Assembly: GCF_042682045.1 (NCBI RefSeq)
Contig: NZ_JBHUGS010000001.1
Location: 372,001-436,000, forward strand
Direction of reading: 5' to 3'
Source of the DNA: Sphingomonas_R arantia
GTDB taxonomy: Bacteria > Pseudomonadota > Alphaproteobacteria > Sphingomonadales > Sphingomonadaceae
DNA: 64,000 nt
The stretch's first letter is position 1. Every line of letters starts with the position of its first letter. Positions 8,006 through 15,768 of the stretch are shown here, in pieces. The notes beneath the pieces are model-generated. The model made no database searches, was not told the DNA's origin, and saw only the letters and a list, made by a program, of their open reading frames with translations. A program made the translations under genes and the position numbers.

Positions 8006-8932
8006 TGTGTCGGTGGCGGACCGGCGGGCGCGGACGATGCGGCGCGCGGTGGCCATTGCGGCGGGGAGCGTCGCGAAGCTGAGCGGTTGGCGGTCGTCAT
8101 GGTCCTGCGGCGCGATCATCGCATGGACCGGGTAGGTTTCGTGGAGCGGCTCGGCGTCGTCCTGTTCGATCCAGGTGCGGAGCGTTTCGGCCATGCCGCC
8201 CGATGCACGGCCCTCGGTGCGGCAGGAGGTGAAGACCCGGACGTCGCGCGCGTGGCGGATGTGGCCGCCGGCGGTGCGGATTGCGGCGAACAAGGCGCGG
8301 TCTTCGCCGACGGGGGGCGTGGGTGCGCCGCCGATCCGGCGGTAGAGGCCGAGCGTGAGCGCCATGCTCGCGCCGCCCTCATAGCCGTGGCAGGGCCAGG
8401 CGTCGTCGGTCGCGGCCGGTGCGCGGAGATAGTCGATCGCGGTGAAGTAGCGCCCGAGCAGGTTCAGCCGGGCGACCGCCGCGGGGCCGAGCGCGGCGCG
8501 TTCGGCGCGGAGCGTGAGGGCGAGGCCGGCGACCGCATCGTGGCCGGCGTCGATATGCGCGGCGGTCCGCACGATCCAGTCGGGCGCGACCAGCGTATCC
8601 GCGTCGGTGCCGAGCAGCAGGTCTTGGTCGTCCGTCAGGCGGTCGGCGGCGGCATCGAGCGCGAGGCGGCGCGCCCAGCCGGCGTGGCGCGCGCCGGGGA
8701 GCATCGAGACGGCGCGGGCATCCAGCCGGAAATGCTGCGGGCGGTAGCGGGCGAGGATCGCGACGCTGTCGTCGGTGCAGCCATTGGCGAAGGCGATGAC
8801 AGTGACGCGGCCGGCATAGCGCTGGGCTGCGCGATCGATCGCGTCGAGGCAGGCGGCGATGCAGTCCGCCTCGTCCCGTAATGGGATGGCGATCGCGACA
8901 TTCCGGATCGCGTCCCGCTCCGATCTTATCAT
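7934..8932 (-). CDS. Family-2 glycosyltransferase
   Basis: This protein of about 332 residues transfers a sugar from a nucleotide donor. The N-terminal GT-A fold is visible as VAIAIPLRDEADCIAACLDAID, then VIAFANGCTDDSV, and the metal-binding LLLGTDADTLVAPDWI. The chosen start ATG 8932 gives MIRSERDAIRNVAIAIP; the longer open frame upstream to 9343 is antisense to the LOV kinase gene and is rejected. No transmembrane helices are evident, so it is probably cytoplasmic or peripheral. It runs toward the PIG-L/NodS-like operon and overlaps it by 72 bases tail to tail. With these neighbours it may build the sugar that they modify. Confidence 0.87.
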   Translation of the reverse strand: MIRSERDAIRNVAIAIPLRDEADCIAACLDAIDRAAQRYAGRVTVIAFANGCTDDSVAILARYRPQHFRLDARAVSMLPGARHAGWARRLALDAAADRLTDDQDLLLGTDADTLVAPDWIVRTAAHIDAGHDAVAGLALTLRAERAALGPAAVARLNLLGRYFTAIDYLRAPAATDDAWPCHGYEGGASMALTLGLYRRIGGAPTPPVGEDRALFAAIRTAGGHIRHARDVRVFTSCRTEGRASGGMAETLRTWIEQDDAEPLHETYPVHAMIAPQDHDDRQPLSFATLPAAMATARRIVRARRSATDTSVGHVFPPPQIEPVGVVALGMDG

Positions 8933-8973
8933 AGCAAAAGAAATGAGCGGCGGCGGGGTTCGTTCCGATCTGC

Positions 8974-8999
8974 GGAACCGGTCGGCAAAGCGGCAGGTT
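8974..8999 (+). promoter_or_regulatory. Candidate EcfG (general stress response) promoter of the LOV kinase
   Basis: GGAAC at 8974-8978 is followed after 17 bases by GGTT at 8996-8999. The alphaproteobacterial EcfG consensus is GGAAC-N16/17-CGTT, so there is one mismatch in the -10 element. Transcription would begin near 9007, which fits the ATG at 9054 and rules out the in-frame ATG at 9003. Confidence 0.5.
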
Positions 9000-9053
9000 C
9001 TAATGTCAGACTGCCGCAGGACGACAGACCAGACCGTACGGAAACGAGCATCC

Positions 9054-10148
9054 ATGCAGCAGAAAGAAGACTGGCACCTGACCGAGAAGGTGTTGCACGA
9101 ACTGGGCCGCGGCGATCCGTTCGCCGCCGCGATCCGCGGCACGCGGATGCCGATGATCATCACCGACCCGCGCCAGCCGGACAATCCGATCGTGTTCGCC
9201 AACCAGGCGTTCCAGGACCTGAGCGGATATCCGCGGAGCGAGATCATCGGCCGGAACTGCCGGTTTTTGCAGGGCCCCGATACGGACCGCGGCGAGATCG
9301 ATCGGCTGCGCGAGGCGATCCGTGCGGAGACGCCGATCAACATCGACCTGCTGAACTATCGCCGCGACGGCAGCACCTTCTGGAACGCGCTGTACGTCAG
9401 CCCGGTACGGAGCGAGGAGGGCGAGACGCAATTCTATTTCGCGTCGCTGCTCGACGTGACCGAGCGGGTCGAGGCGCACAAAGCCATCGCGGTGCAGAAG
9501 AGCGACATCGAGGCGCAGGTGCAGAGCCGGACCGCGGACCTGGAAGCGGCGCTGGAGACCAAGTCGCTGCTGTTGCACGAGGTGGATCACCGCGTGAAGA
9601 ACAACCTGACCATGGTCGGGTCGCTGCTGCGGTTGCAGGCGCGCGCCATCCCGGACCCAGCGCTGCGCGTGACGCTGGAGACCATGCTGGAGCGGGTCGA
9701 TGCGCTGGCGACCGTCCACCGCCGGCTGTACCAGAACCGCGATATCCACCGGTTCGACGCGGGCGCGTTCGCGCAGGACCTGACGAGCGATATCCTGGCG
9801 GGCAGCGGGCGCGACGATATCGTGCTGGAGACCAAGGTGGCGTCGTTGCAGATCCGCGCGGCGGATGCGACCGCGCTGGGGCTGATCCTGAACGAGCTGA
9901 TCGTCAACGCGGTGCGCCATGCGTTCGCGGACGACCGTGCCGGCACGCTGACGCTGAAGGTGTACCGCGAGGGCGACATGGGCCGGATCATGCTGTGCGA
10001 CGACGGGCCGGGGTTCGCGATCGAGTCCGTCGGCGAGACGATCGGCCGGACTTTGGTGTCGCGCTTGTCGCGTCAGTTGCGGGCCGAGACGGTGTGGCGG
10101 AACGCCAACCCCGGGACGTGCGTATTAGTGTCCTTCCCCGTCGCATAG
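9054..10148 (+). CDS. LOV-domain blue-light histidine kinase (HWE/HisKA_2 type)
   Basis: This soluble photoreceptor kinase has 364 residues. The N-terminal PAS/LOV domain contains GRNCRFLQG, whose Cys69 forms the light-induced adduct with flavin, and NYRRDGSTFWNALYVSPV. A helical linker leads to the kinase domain with LLLHEVDHRVKNNLTMVGSLL, the acceptor being His179 of the HisKA_2/HWE class. ATP-binding elements LILNELIVNAVRHAF and LCDDGPGF follow. ATG 9054 is preferred over ATG 9003 because of the candidate promoter at 8974-8999. A single-domain response regulator follows 14 bases downstream. Kinases of this design (Caulobacter LovK, Erythrobacter EL346) act in light and general stress responses; that role is inferred here. 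Confidence 0.93.
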   Translation: MQQKEDWHLTEKVLHELGRGDPFAAAIRGTRMPMIITDPRQPDNPIVFANQAFQDLSGYPRSEIIGRNCRFLQGPDTDRGEIDRLREAIRAETPINIDLLNYRRDGSTFWNALYVSPVRSEEGETQFYFASLLDVTERVEAHKAIAVQKSDIEAQVQSRTADLEAALETKSLLLHEVDHRVKNNLTMVGSLLRLQARAIPDPALRVTLETMLERVDALATVHRRLYQNRDIHRFDAGAFAQDLTSDILAGSGRDDIVLETKVASLQIRAADATALGLILNELIVNAVRHAFADDRAGTLTLKVYREGDMGRIMLCDDGPGFAIESVGETIGRTLVSRLSRQLRAETVWRNANPGTCVLVSFPVA

Positions 10149-10162
10149 TAAGGACGCCCCGG

Positions 10163-10618
10163 ATGACACATCCCCCGCTGCGTGTCCTGATCGTCGAGGA
10201 CGAGGCGCTGCTCGCCATGGATATCGAGGCGATCGTCGAGGATTGCGGGCACGAGGTGGTGGCCGAGGCATCGAGCCTGACGACCGTGCGCTCGCTGGTC
10301 GGGCTTGCGCCGCCGGACGTGGCGTTCGTCGACATCCAGCTGGCCGAGGGATCGAACGGGCTCGACGTGGCGGCGTTCATCAAGGCGCACTGGAAGGAAA
10401 CCGCGGTGATCTTCGTCACCGCGAACCCGAAGAAGGTGCCGGACGATTTCGCGGGCGCGCACGGGATCGTGCCCAAGCCGTTTTCGCGCGCCGGCCTGAT
10501 GGCGGCGATGCGGTATATCGAGGAAGGGCTGTGCGATCCGCCGCCCAGCACGCAGCCGCCGCGCAGTTTCCTGTCGTCACCCATGGTGCGGCAGCGGTGG
10601 GAAGCGACCGCCGACTAG
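10163..10618 (+). CDS. Single-domain response regulator, partner of LOV kinase
   Basis: This 151-residue receiver protein has no output domain. It has the acidic pocket VLIVEDEALLAMD, phospho-acceptor Asp57 in VAFVDIQLAEGSNG, and Lys105 in HGIVPKPFSRAGL. A proline-rich tail of about 30 residues ends the protein. It is encoded 14 bases after the LOV kinase and surely belongs to the same transcript. It may work as a phosphate sink or relay, as LovR does for LovK, or by protein contact. An alternative longer start lies inside the kinase gene and is unlikely. Confidence 0.92.
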   Translation: MTHPPLRVLIVEDEALLAMDIEAIVEDCGHEVVAEASSLTTVRSLVGLAPPDVAFVDIQLAEGSNGLDVAAFIKAHWKETAVIFVTANPKKVPDDFAGAHGIVPKPFSRAGLMAAMRYIEEGLCDPPPSTQPPRSFLSSPMVRQRWEATAD

Positions 10619-10658
10619 GCAGTTGTCGATTTGGCTGCCGACCGGGTAGGGTCGCGCG

Positions 10659-11072
10659 ATGGCGCGGCGCGACAACGAGTATTGGCAGGTCCTGCGGAAG
10701 GACAAGCGGTCCAACATCGCGGCGAGCCTTGGGCTGATCGCGGCGCTTTTCTCGACTATGTCCGTCGTCGGGACGGCCGTGCCGGGGCCGTTGCCCGAAG
10801 CGCGGGGTAATCCGCTCTACTGGTTGCTGATGCTGCCGATGGTCTACTGGGTGACCGAGTTGACGAGTTTTACGCCGCGGTCCGTCCGGATGTGGACGCC
10901 GGCGCTCGTGGTCGCCTGCGTTGCAAGCGCGGTGGCGGCGGTCGTGGTGGCACGGGACGAACCGGGCTGGACGGTGCAGGGCGGACTTTGCGTGGTGACG
11001 GTGTTGGCGTCGATCGCCAGTCGCTGGCTGTACCGCGGTAGTCTGTTGGACCGCGAGGGCCCCGCGCGCTGA
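10659..11072 (+). CDS. Small membrane protein of unknown function
   Basis: I do not recognise a family. The 137-residue protein has a charged N-terminus (MARRDNEYWQVLRKDKR) followed by about four hydrophobic segments, near residues 22-42, 52-68, 78-98 and 106-122. It ends with a short basic-acidic tail. It is read in the same direction as the LOV kinase pair and begins 40 bases after it, so it could be co-transcribed. Its stop lies only four bases from the stop of the convergent desaturase gene. No enzymatic residues or metal motifs are visible. Confidence 0.75.
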   Translation: MARRDNEYWQVLRKDKRSNIAASLGLIAALFSTMSVVGTAVPGPLPEARGNPLYWLLMLPMVYWVTELTSFTPRSVRMWTPALVVACVASAVAAVVVARDEPGWTVQGGLCVVTVLASIASRWLYRGSLLDREGPAR

Positions 11073-11076
11073 GGCT

Positions 11077-11781
11077 TTAGCGGGCGGGTTCGAGGCCCTC
11101 GGGCGGCAGGCGGCCGCTGCGTTGCAGCCAGGCGAAGACGCGGTTGAGCAGCGGGTTGGACCAGCCGTTGTTCGTGCTGAAATCGCATGTCAGCGTGGCA
11201 TGGTGATGGGCGTGGTCCTGCGGCCGCATGACGAGCCGCGTGGCGCGCATGGCGCGGACGATCCACGGCACGTCCTGGCGGTGGAGCGCGCCGTGGAAAT
11301 ATTGCGCGAAGGTGGTACCGATCGCGAAGGTGATCCCGACCGCGATGACGCCGGCGGGGAGCGGCAGCAGCAGGCAGACGACCGTCAACAGTGCGGTGAA
11401 CGGCAGCGTGGCGAACAGCACGGTCGAGCCGATCAGCCGCACGATGTTGCGCCGGCCGAGCGCATCGGGGCGGGGATGGTGGTTCTTGAAATCGAACACC
11501 AGCCGCTCGAACGGTCCGAGCTGCGCGAAGGCGGCGTCGCGTAGCTTGATATACTCGTCGGACTCGCGTGAGCCTTCGTAGAAGTAGATCGTGTCGAGAC
11601 CGATGCCCTCGCGGCATGGCTTGTAGTCCATGTACATATGGACGGCGCCGGACATCAGGTCGGCGAGATACCAGCCGAGCAGCGCGCCCGGCACGATCCA
11701 CCAGTCCGCCCGCCCGGCCATGACGCCAAGGTCGACCGCGAGCAGCACGGCGAGCAGGATGAGGGCGAGGCGGATCTTCAC
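11077..11781 (-). CDS. CarF/TMEM189-like lipid desaturase (plasmanylethanolamine desaturase family)
   Basis: This 234-residue integral membrane protein of the lipid-desaturase family (PF10520) includes bacterial CarF and animal PEDS1/TMEM189, which form the vinyl-ether bond of plasmalogens. The His-rich motifs align in order: LADLMSGAVHMYMD, DFKNHHPRP, YFHGALHR, and RPQDHAHHHATLTCDFS followed by NGWSNPLLNRVF. The last block closely matches the PRKHHRIHH...GWLNYPLEKIGFWRR block of TMEM189 as I remember it. Four hydrophobic segments are visible. About 40 residues between the first two motifs differ from the animal protein, so the substrate may not be a plasmanyl lipid. An inverted repeat flanks the start codon. 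Confidence 0.82.
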   Translation of the reverse strand: MKIRLALILLAVLLAVDLGVMAGRADWWIVPGALLGWYLADLMSGAVHMYMDYKPCREGIGLDTIYFYEGSRESDEYIKLRDAAFAQLGPFERLVFDFKNHHPRPDALGRRNIVRLIGSTVLFATLPFTALLTVVCLLLPLPAGVIAVGITFAIGTTFAQYFHGALHRQDVPWIVRAMRATRLVMRPQDHAHHHATLTCDFSTNNGWSNPLLNRVFAWLQRSGRLPPEGLEPAR

Positions 11782-11782
11782 G

Positions 11783-11848
11783 GCGTTTCCAGAATGTTCG
11801 CCAGCGATATAGGGATTAACCCCGTCCGATGCGACCCGCTGGAAACGC
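11783..11848. repeat. Inverted repeat upstream of the desaturase gene
   Basis: A perfect 10-base inverted repeat, GCGTTTCCAG at 11783-11792 and CTGGAAACGC at 11839-11848, brackets the 5' untranslated region directly upstream of the desaturase start (11781). It could be an operator, or a hairpin covering the leader. Otherwise I see nothing recognisable between 11782 and 12072. Confidence 0.45.
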
Positions 11849-12004
11849 GGAGCAGGGGTTTGCGAATGATGAATGTGACGTTCGGCAAACCGCGGGTTTG
11901 GTGATTAGCGGGCTAGCCACTTCCGGGGAAGCGGCTGTTTATAGCTGACATAGCGCTGAGTTGCGGCCTCTCCCGAAAAGGATCGAATTTCGGGAACGCG
12001 ATCG

Positions 12005-12049
12005 CTTTCTCAAAATCCCTCTCGCGCTTAGCAAACGGGAATGATCGCG
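12005..12049 (+). repeat. Direct repeat, left copy, flanking the hydrolase segment
   Basis: An imperfect repeat of about 45 bases ends with an exact 17-base core, aaacgggaatgatcgcg, at 12033-12049. The matching copy lies at 13693-13739 in the same orientation. Both copies begin with ctttc-caaaat. They bracket the hydrolase gene together with its upstream palindrome. Confidence 0.65.
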
Positions 12050-12072
12050 TCGATTGCTGACCCTCTGAGACC

Positions 12073-13521
12073 TTACTGGCCTAGCTTAGTAACGTCTTCA
12101 CCGATGCCGAAAACGATCCCCGCCATCTTGGCAATGCAGTCGCCGTTTAACGACGCGTGCGGGTCGCGAAGGAAGGCCAACGTCACCTGCCCGCCGCAAC
12201 GGTTGAACATGGCCCCATGGGACTGGCCGGGAACCTGGACGAACCTTGCATTGGGCATGGTAAGAAGCAGACGACGGCCCCAGGCCGGCGGTGTGACCGG
12301 ATCGAACTCGCCAGCGAGGATGAGGACGGGCACGTCGCTTTTTACCGGGTCGTTCGCTTGCGCATCGGGCGCAGATACACGCCATGCTGCGCACATTTCT
12401 GGCGTAGCCGTGCGATTGTCGGTTCCTCCCAATCCCAGTGCCGGGGATATTTGCGCGGTCATCCGCGTAGTCTTCTCGAACGGCATTTCCTCGCCGCACC
12501 AGATCGACAGGCGCAATCCCCAGTTAAAGCTCGATGCGACCTGTTGTGTCAGTGGTAGCAGTCCGGTCAGCCGCCCCCCGGCAGCCGCGCTGATGATGCC
12601 CGGCAAGGCGGGGATAACGCCGGGTTGCTGCAGACCGGCACCTACCGCCTCGACGATATCGCGACCGCGCAACACGCGACCCGGTAACGGAACACCGGTA
12701 CGATCCGCATCGGCGACAAGCGCGGCAAGGCGGACACGCAGGTCGGGGTAGCGGACGTCGCACACCGGATCGACGCTGCAAGCATCCAGCAGGGCATCGA
12801 TCGCGCGACGCAGCGACGAGGCCGCCGTCTCGTCATAGTTGACGTCGATGGGAAGCACTGAATCCAGCACGACGCTACGCACCCCTTCCGGGTGGCGTTG
12901 CAGCACCGTTTGAGCAAGGCGCGTACCGTAGGAAAATCCGATCAGGTTCCATTGCCGGATACCTAGCGCCAGACGCAAATCGTCAAGGTCATCCGCGGCC
13001 TCGGCCGAGGTGTACCCGTCGAGATCGATTCCCGATGCGACCAGCACCGCCCGGCAGCGTGTGACCGCCGATGTCTGCGCGGCGGGCATTGCGTTCGCGG
13101 CACGAAGCTCGTTTATCTCAGGGCAACCGAGCGAAGGCCGGGCAAACTTGTTGCCCCGACCTTCCAAGAGGATCTGGTCGCGTTCCGCGAGGAAGGGATT
13201 TCCCTTTCCTGTCGTCCTTCCGTCGATGCTGCTGAGACCCGGCCCCCCGGGGAGATAAACGACCGGGTCGGCTGCGGGAGCGGAGGCTGTACTGCGGAAG
13301 ATCATGACCGGAAGGCTGATCGTACGGCTTCGAACCTTTCGCCGGTTCTCCGGCACGAACAACAGGCCACACTCGATGCGTTCGCCAGGCGCGACTTTCA
13401 CGGCGCACTCGGCCCTTTCAAAGCGTGGCTCTACCCGCTTGGCGCCGAATGCGTTCCCCGCCGTCGATGCCATTATCGCAAAAGGTATGAGACCGAACCT
13501 GAAGCGGTATTTCCAGATCAA
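12073..13521 (-). CDS. Secreted alpha/beta-hydrolase, tripeptidyl-aminopeptidase-like
   Basis: This 482-residue hydrolase has a signal peptide (MIWKYRFRFGLIPFAIMAST, cleavage near AFGAKR). The nucleophile elbow is IGFSYGTRLAQ (GxSxG) near residue 200, followed by a cap region. A C-terminal TAP-like segment has LILAGEFDPVTPPAWG for the Asp and PGQSHGAMF for the catalytic His. Paired Cys residues suggest export to the periplasm. Members of this family cleave N-terminal peptides or esters. Base and codon composition look less GC-biased than the neighbours, and the gene is bracketed by direct repeats, both consistent with acquisition. An 8+8 palindrome lies 28 bases before the start. Confidence 0.88.
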   Translation of the reverse strand: MIWKYRFRFGLIPFAIMASTAGNAFGAKRVEPRFERAECAVKVAPGERIECGLLFVPENRRKVRSRTISLPVMIFRSTASAPAADPVVYLPGGPGLSSIDGRTTGKGNPFLAERDQILLEGRGNKFARPSLGCPEINELRAANAMPAAQTSAVTRCRAVLVASGIDLDGYTSAEAADDLDDLRLALGIRQWNLIGFSYGTRLAQTVLQRHPEGVRSVVLDSVLPIDVNYDETAASSLRRAIDALLDACSVDPVCDVRYPDLRVRLAALVADADRTGVPLPGRVLRGRDIVEAVGAGLQQPGVIPALPGIISAAAGGRLTGLLPLTQQVASSFNWGLRLSIWCGEEMPFEKTTRMTAQISPALGLGGTDNRTATPEMCAAWRVSAPDAQANDPVKSDVPVLILAGEFDPVTPPAWGRRLLLTMPNARFVQVPGQSHGAMFNRCGGQVTLAFLRDPHASLNGDCIAKMAGIVFGIGEDVTKLGQ

Positions 13522-13548
13522 AGCGGTTCCTTGGCGAAAAGCATAGCC

Positions 13549-13570
13549 GTGTATTGCCTATACAATACAC
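13549..13570. promoter_or_regulatory. Palindromic operator-like site upstream of the hydrolase gene
   Basis: A perfect inverted repeat, GTGTATTG, a six-base spacer CCTATA, then CAATACAC, starts 28 bases upstream of the hydrolase start codon. It is AT-rich in a GC-rich region. Symmetry, size and position fit the binding site of a dimeric repressor such as a TetR- or GntR-type protein. No such regulator gene is adjacent. Confidence 0.55.
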
Positions 13571-13692
13571 CAAAGCAACACGATCCAATGCGTGCTTTCC
13601 CAAAAACGGCCGTATAGCGGAGCAGTCGCCGTGTCGATCGTACCTGCAGGTGCAAGGGGTTTCTGCTTTTCCGGAATCTGTCCCCGATAGGC

Positions 13693-13739
13693 CTTTCCCA
13701 AAATTGCCGCTCGCAGATGAAGAAACGGGAATGATCGCG
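13693..13739 (+). repeat. Direct repeat, right copy, flanking the hydrolase segment
   Basis: This is the partner of the repeat at 12005-12049, with the same 17-base core at 13723-13739 and a shared ctttcccaaaat-like beginning. The two copies are about 1.7 kb apart in direct orientation. Confidence 0.65.
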
Positions 13740-13875
13740 CTGAACATGTTGCTCCGTTCGGGAAACAGGGGTGACCGACCTGAACGTCCGAGATCGGGCG
13801 ATAGCGGTCATGAGAATGACAATGTGGCCGCGGCAGGTAGGTTTCCGATCGGTGGTCCCGTGCTAGAAAGAGGCC

Positions 13876-14616
13876 ATGCGTGGGATCTGCAATATCGTCG
13901 TGCTGACCGGGGCGGGGTTGTCGGCGGAGTCGGGGATACCGACGTTTCGGACGGTCGGGGGCGTGAATTACTGGGATACGGCGGACGGGACGGCGTATAC
14001 GATCGACGAGGTCTGCACGCCCGAGGCGCTGGAACGCGACGAAGGGCTGGTGCAGCGATTCTATGACGGGCGGCGGGCGGCGCTGGCCGATGTGGCGCCC
14101 AATGCGGCGCATCATGCGCTGGCGCGGCTGGCGGCCGAGTGGGACGGCGGGCTGACGATCGTGACGCAGAATGTCGACGACCTGCTGGAGCGCGCGGGCC
14201 TGCGGGTGGAGCGGGTGTGGCATATGCATGGGACGCTGCGGTCGGCGCTGTGCCGGGACTGTGGGGCGCGCACGCCGTGGGACGGGGCGCTGGAGGGCGG
14301 GCCGGCCTGTCCGGTGTGCGGGGTCGCGGCGCTCAGGCCGGACATCGTGTTCTTCGGCGAGATGCCGCATCATATGGATGCGATCGAGGCGGCGCTGGCC
14401 GATGCGGACCTGTTCGTGTCGATCGGGACGTCGGGGGCGGTGTATCCGGCCGCGGGGTTCGTGCAGACCGCGCGGCATTATGGGGCGCAGACGCTGGAGC
14501 TGAACCTGGATCCGTCGGCGGGGAGCATCTTCTTCGACGAGACGCGGCTGGGGCGGGCGGGAACGCTGGTGCCGGAGTGGGTTGCGGCGATGCTGGCGGT
14601 CGGGGCTTTACGTTAA
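13876..14616 (+). CDS. cobB: NAD-dependent protein deacylase, sirtuin (CobB type)
   Basis: This 246-residue enzyme removes acetyl or succinyl groups from protein lysines, consuming NAD. The NAD site VLTGAGLSAESGIPTFR is near the N-terminus, TQNVDDLLERAG precedes the catalytic His in VWHMHGTL, and the zinc ligands are CRDC and CPVC. The Tyr and Arg in FYDGRRAAL match the acyl-carboxylate pocket of class III sirtuins, so desuccinylation is possible. GTSGAVYPAAGF is the C-terminal NAD element. It lies 55 bases before a quinone oxidoreductase on the same strand. The assignment is firm. Confidence 0.95.
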   Translation: MRGICNIVVLTGAGLSAESGIPTFRTVGGVNYWDTADGTAYTIDEVCTPEALERDEGLVQRFYDGRRAALADVAPNAAHHALARLAAEWDGGLTIVTQNVDDLLERAGLRVERVWHMHGTLRSALCRDCGARTPWDGALEGGPACPVCGVAALRPDIVFFGEMPHHMDAIEAALADADLFVSIGTSGAVYPAAGFVQTARHYGAQTLELNLDPSAGSIFFDETRLGRAGTLVPEWVAAMLAVGALR

Positions 14617-14671
14617 CGGAAAGTTGGGGAACAAGGGGCGGAGAAGAAACGCGACCGAGAGGACCCATGCG

Positions 14672-15670
14672 ATGAAGGCCATGCTGTCGATCGCGCCCGG
14701 TGGGCCGGAAACGCTGGTGCTGAGCGAGGTGGCGGCGCCGGTCGCGCGGATCGGCGAGCTGCTGGTCGATGTGCGGGCGTGTGCGATCAACTATCCCGAC
14801 GTGCTGATCATCGAGGACAAATATCAGATGCGGCCCGAGCGGCCGTTCGCGCCGGGGTGCGAGGTGGCGGGCGTCGTTTCGGCGGTGGGTCCGCAGGTCG
14901 AGGGCTGGGCCGTGGGCGACCGGGTGGTGGCGACGATCGGGCATGGTGGCCTTGCCGAACAGGTGGCGGTGCCGGCGGCGATGGCGTTTCCGCTGCCGGC
15001 GGAGCGGCATTTTGCGGGCGGGGCGGCGCTGCTGCTGACCTATGCCACGACGATCCACGCGCTGCTCGATCGGGGTAGGTTGCGGAGCGGGGAGACGTTG
15101 CTGGTGCTGGGCGCGGCGGGTGGCGTCGGGCTGGCGGTGATCGGGCTGGGCAAGGCGCACGGGGCGCGCGTGGTGGCGGCGGTGTCGAGCGAGGCGAAGG
15201 CGGACGCGGCGCGTGCGGCGGGGGCGGATGCGGTGGTGGTGTATCCGCGTGCGCCGTTCGACAAGGATCAGTCGAAGGCGGTGGCGGCTTTGTTCAAGGC
15301 GGCGGTCGGCCCGGGCGGGGCGGACGTGATCTACGATCCGGTCGGCGGGGATTATGCCGAGCCGGCGTTGCGCGCGATCGCGTGGGAGGGGCGGTATCTG
15401 GTGGTCGGGTTTCCGGCTGGGATACCGAAGCTGCCGCTCAACCTGACGCTGCTGAAGAGCTGCGACGTGTGTGGGGTGTTCTGGGGCGCATTTGCGATGC
15501 GCGATCCGGCGGCGAACCGCGCGCATGTCGACACGCTGTTCCGCCTGTGGGCGGAGGGGCGGATCGATCCGGTGGTGACGGAGCGGTTCGCGCTGGCCGA
15601 TGCGGGCCGCGCGATCGCGAAGCTGGGTTCGCGCGATGCGATCGGGAAGCTGGTGGTGGAGATCGGTTGA
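14672..15670 (+). CDS. NADPH:quinone oxidoreductase, zinc-free MDR family
   Basis: This 332-residue medium-chain reductase transfers electrons from NADPH to quinones or enones. The N-terminal GroES-like fold has CAINYPDVLIIEDKYQ and PFAPGCEVAGVVSAVG. The Rossmann fold has LVLGAAGGVGLAVIGLGKAHGARVV. The catalytic zinc ligands of alcohol dehydrogenases are absent, as in QOR proteins. The start at ATG 14672 follows GAGAGGACCC; upstream in-frame codons overlap the sirtuin gene and have no family counterpart. The physiological substrate is unknown. Confidence 0.9.
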   Translation: MKAMLSIAPGGPETLVLSEVAAPVARIGELLVDVRACAINYPDVLIIEDKYQMRPERPFAPGCEVAGVVSAVGPQVEGWAVGDRVVATIGHGGLAEQVAVPAAMAFPLPAERHFAGGAALLLTYATTIHALLDRGRLRSGETLLVLGAAGGVGLAVIGLGKAHGARVVAAVSSEAKADAARAAGADAVVVYPRAPFDKDQSKAVAALFKAAVGPGGADVIYDPVGGDYAEPALRAIAWEGRYLVVGFPAGIPKLPLNLTLLKSCDVCGVFWGAFAMRDPAANRAHVDTLFRLWAEGRIDPVVTERFALADAGRAIAKLGSRDAIGKLVVEIG

Positions 15671-15768
15671 AGGCCTGACGTTACGGGTTGGACATGACGG
15701 GCGGCATTGCACGGCGGCGGTGCGCGCCCTATCCCGGTAGGTGACGATTGACCGAGGACAAAGCAGCG

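Larger units (their letters stand above)
13522..13875. other. Intergenic region between divergent hydrolase and sirtuin genes
   Basis: This region of about 350 bases carries no convincing gene. It contains the palindrome at 13549-13570 and the right copy of the direct repeat at 13693-13739. The open frames here have no ribosome site or recognisable protein. It must hold the promoters of both flanking genes. Confidence 0.6.

Noticed and set aside
8933..9343. N-terminal extension of the glycosyltransferase
   Set aside because: It is antisense to the LOV kinase gene and its residues do not resemble any family; ATG 8932 gives a normal GT2 start.
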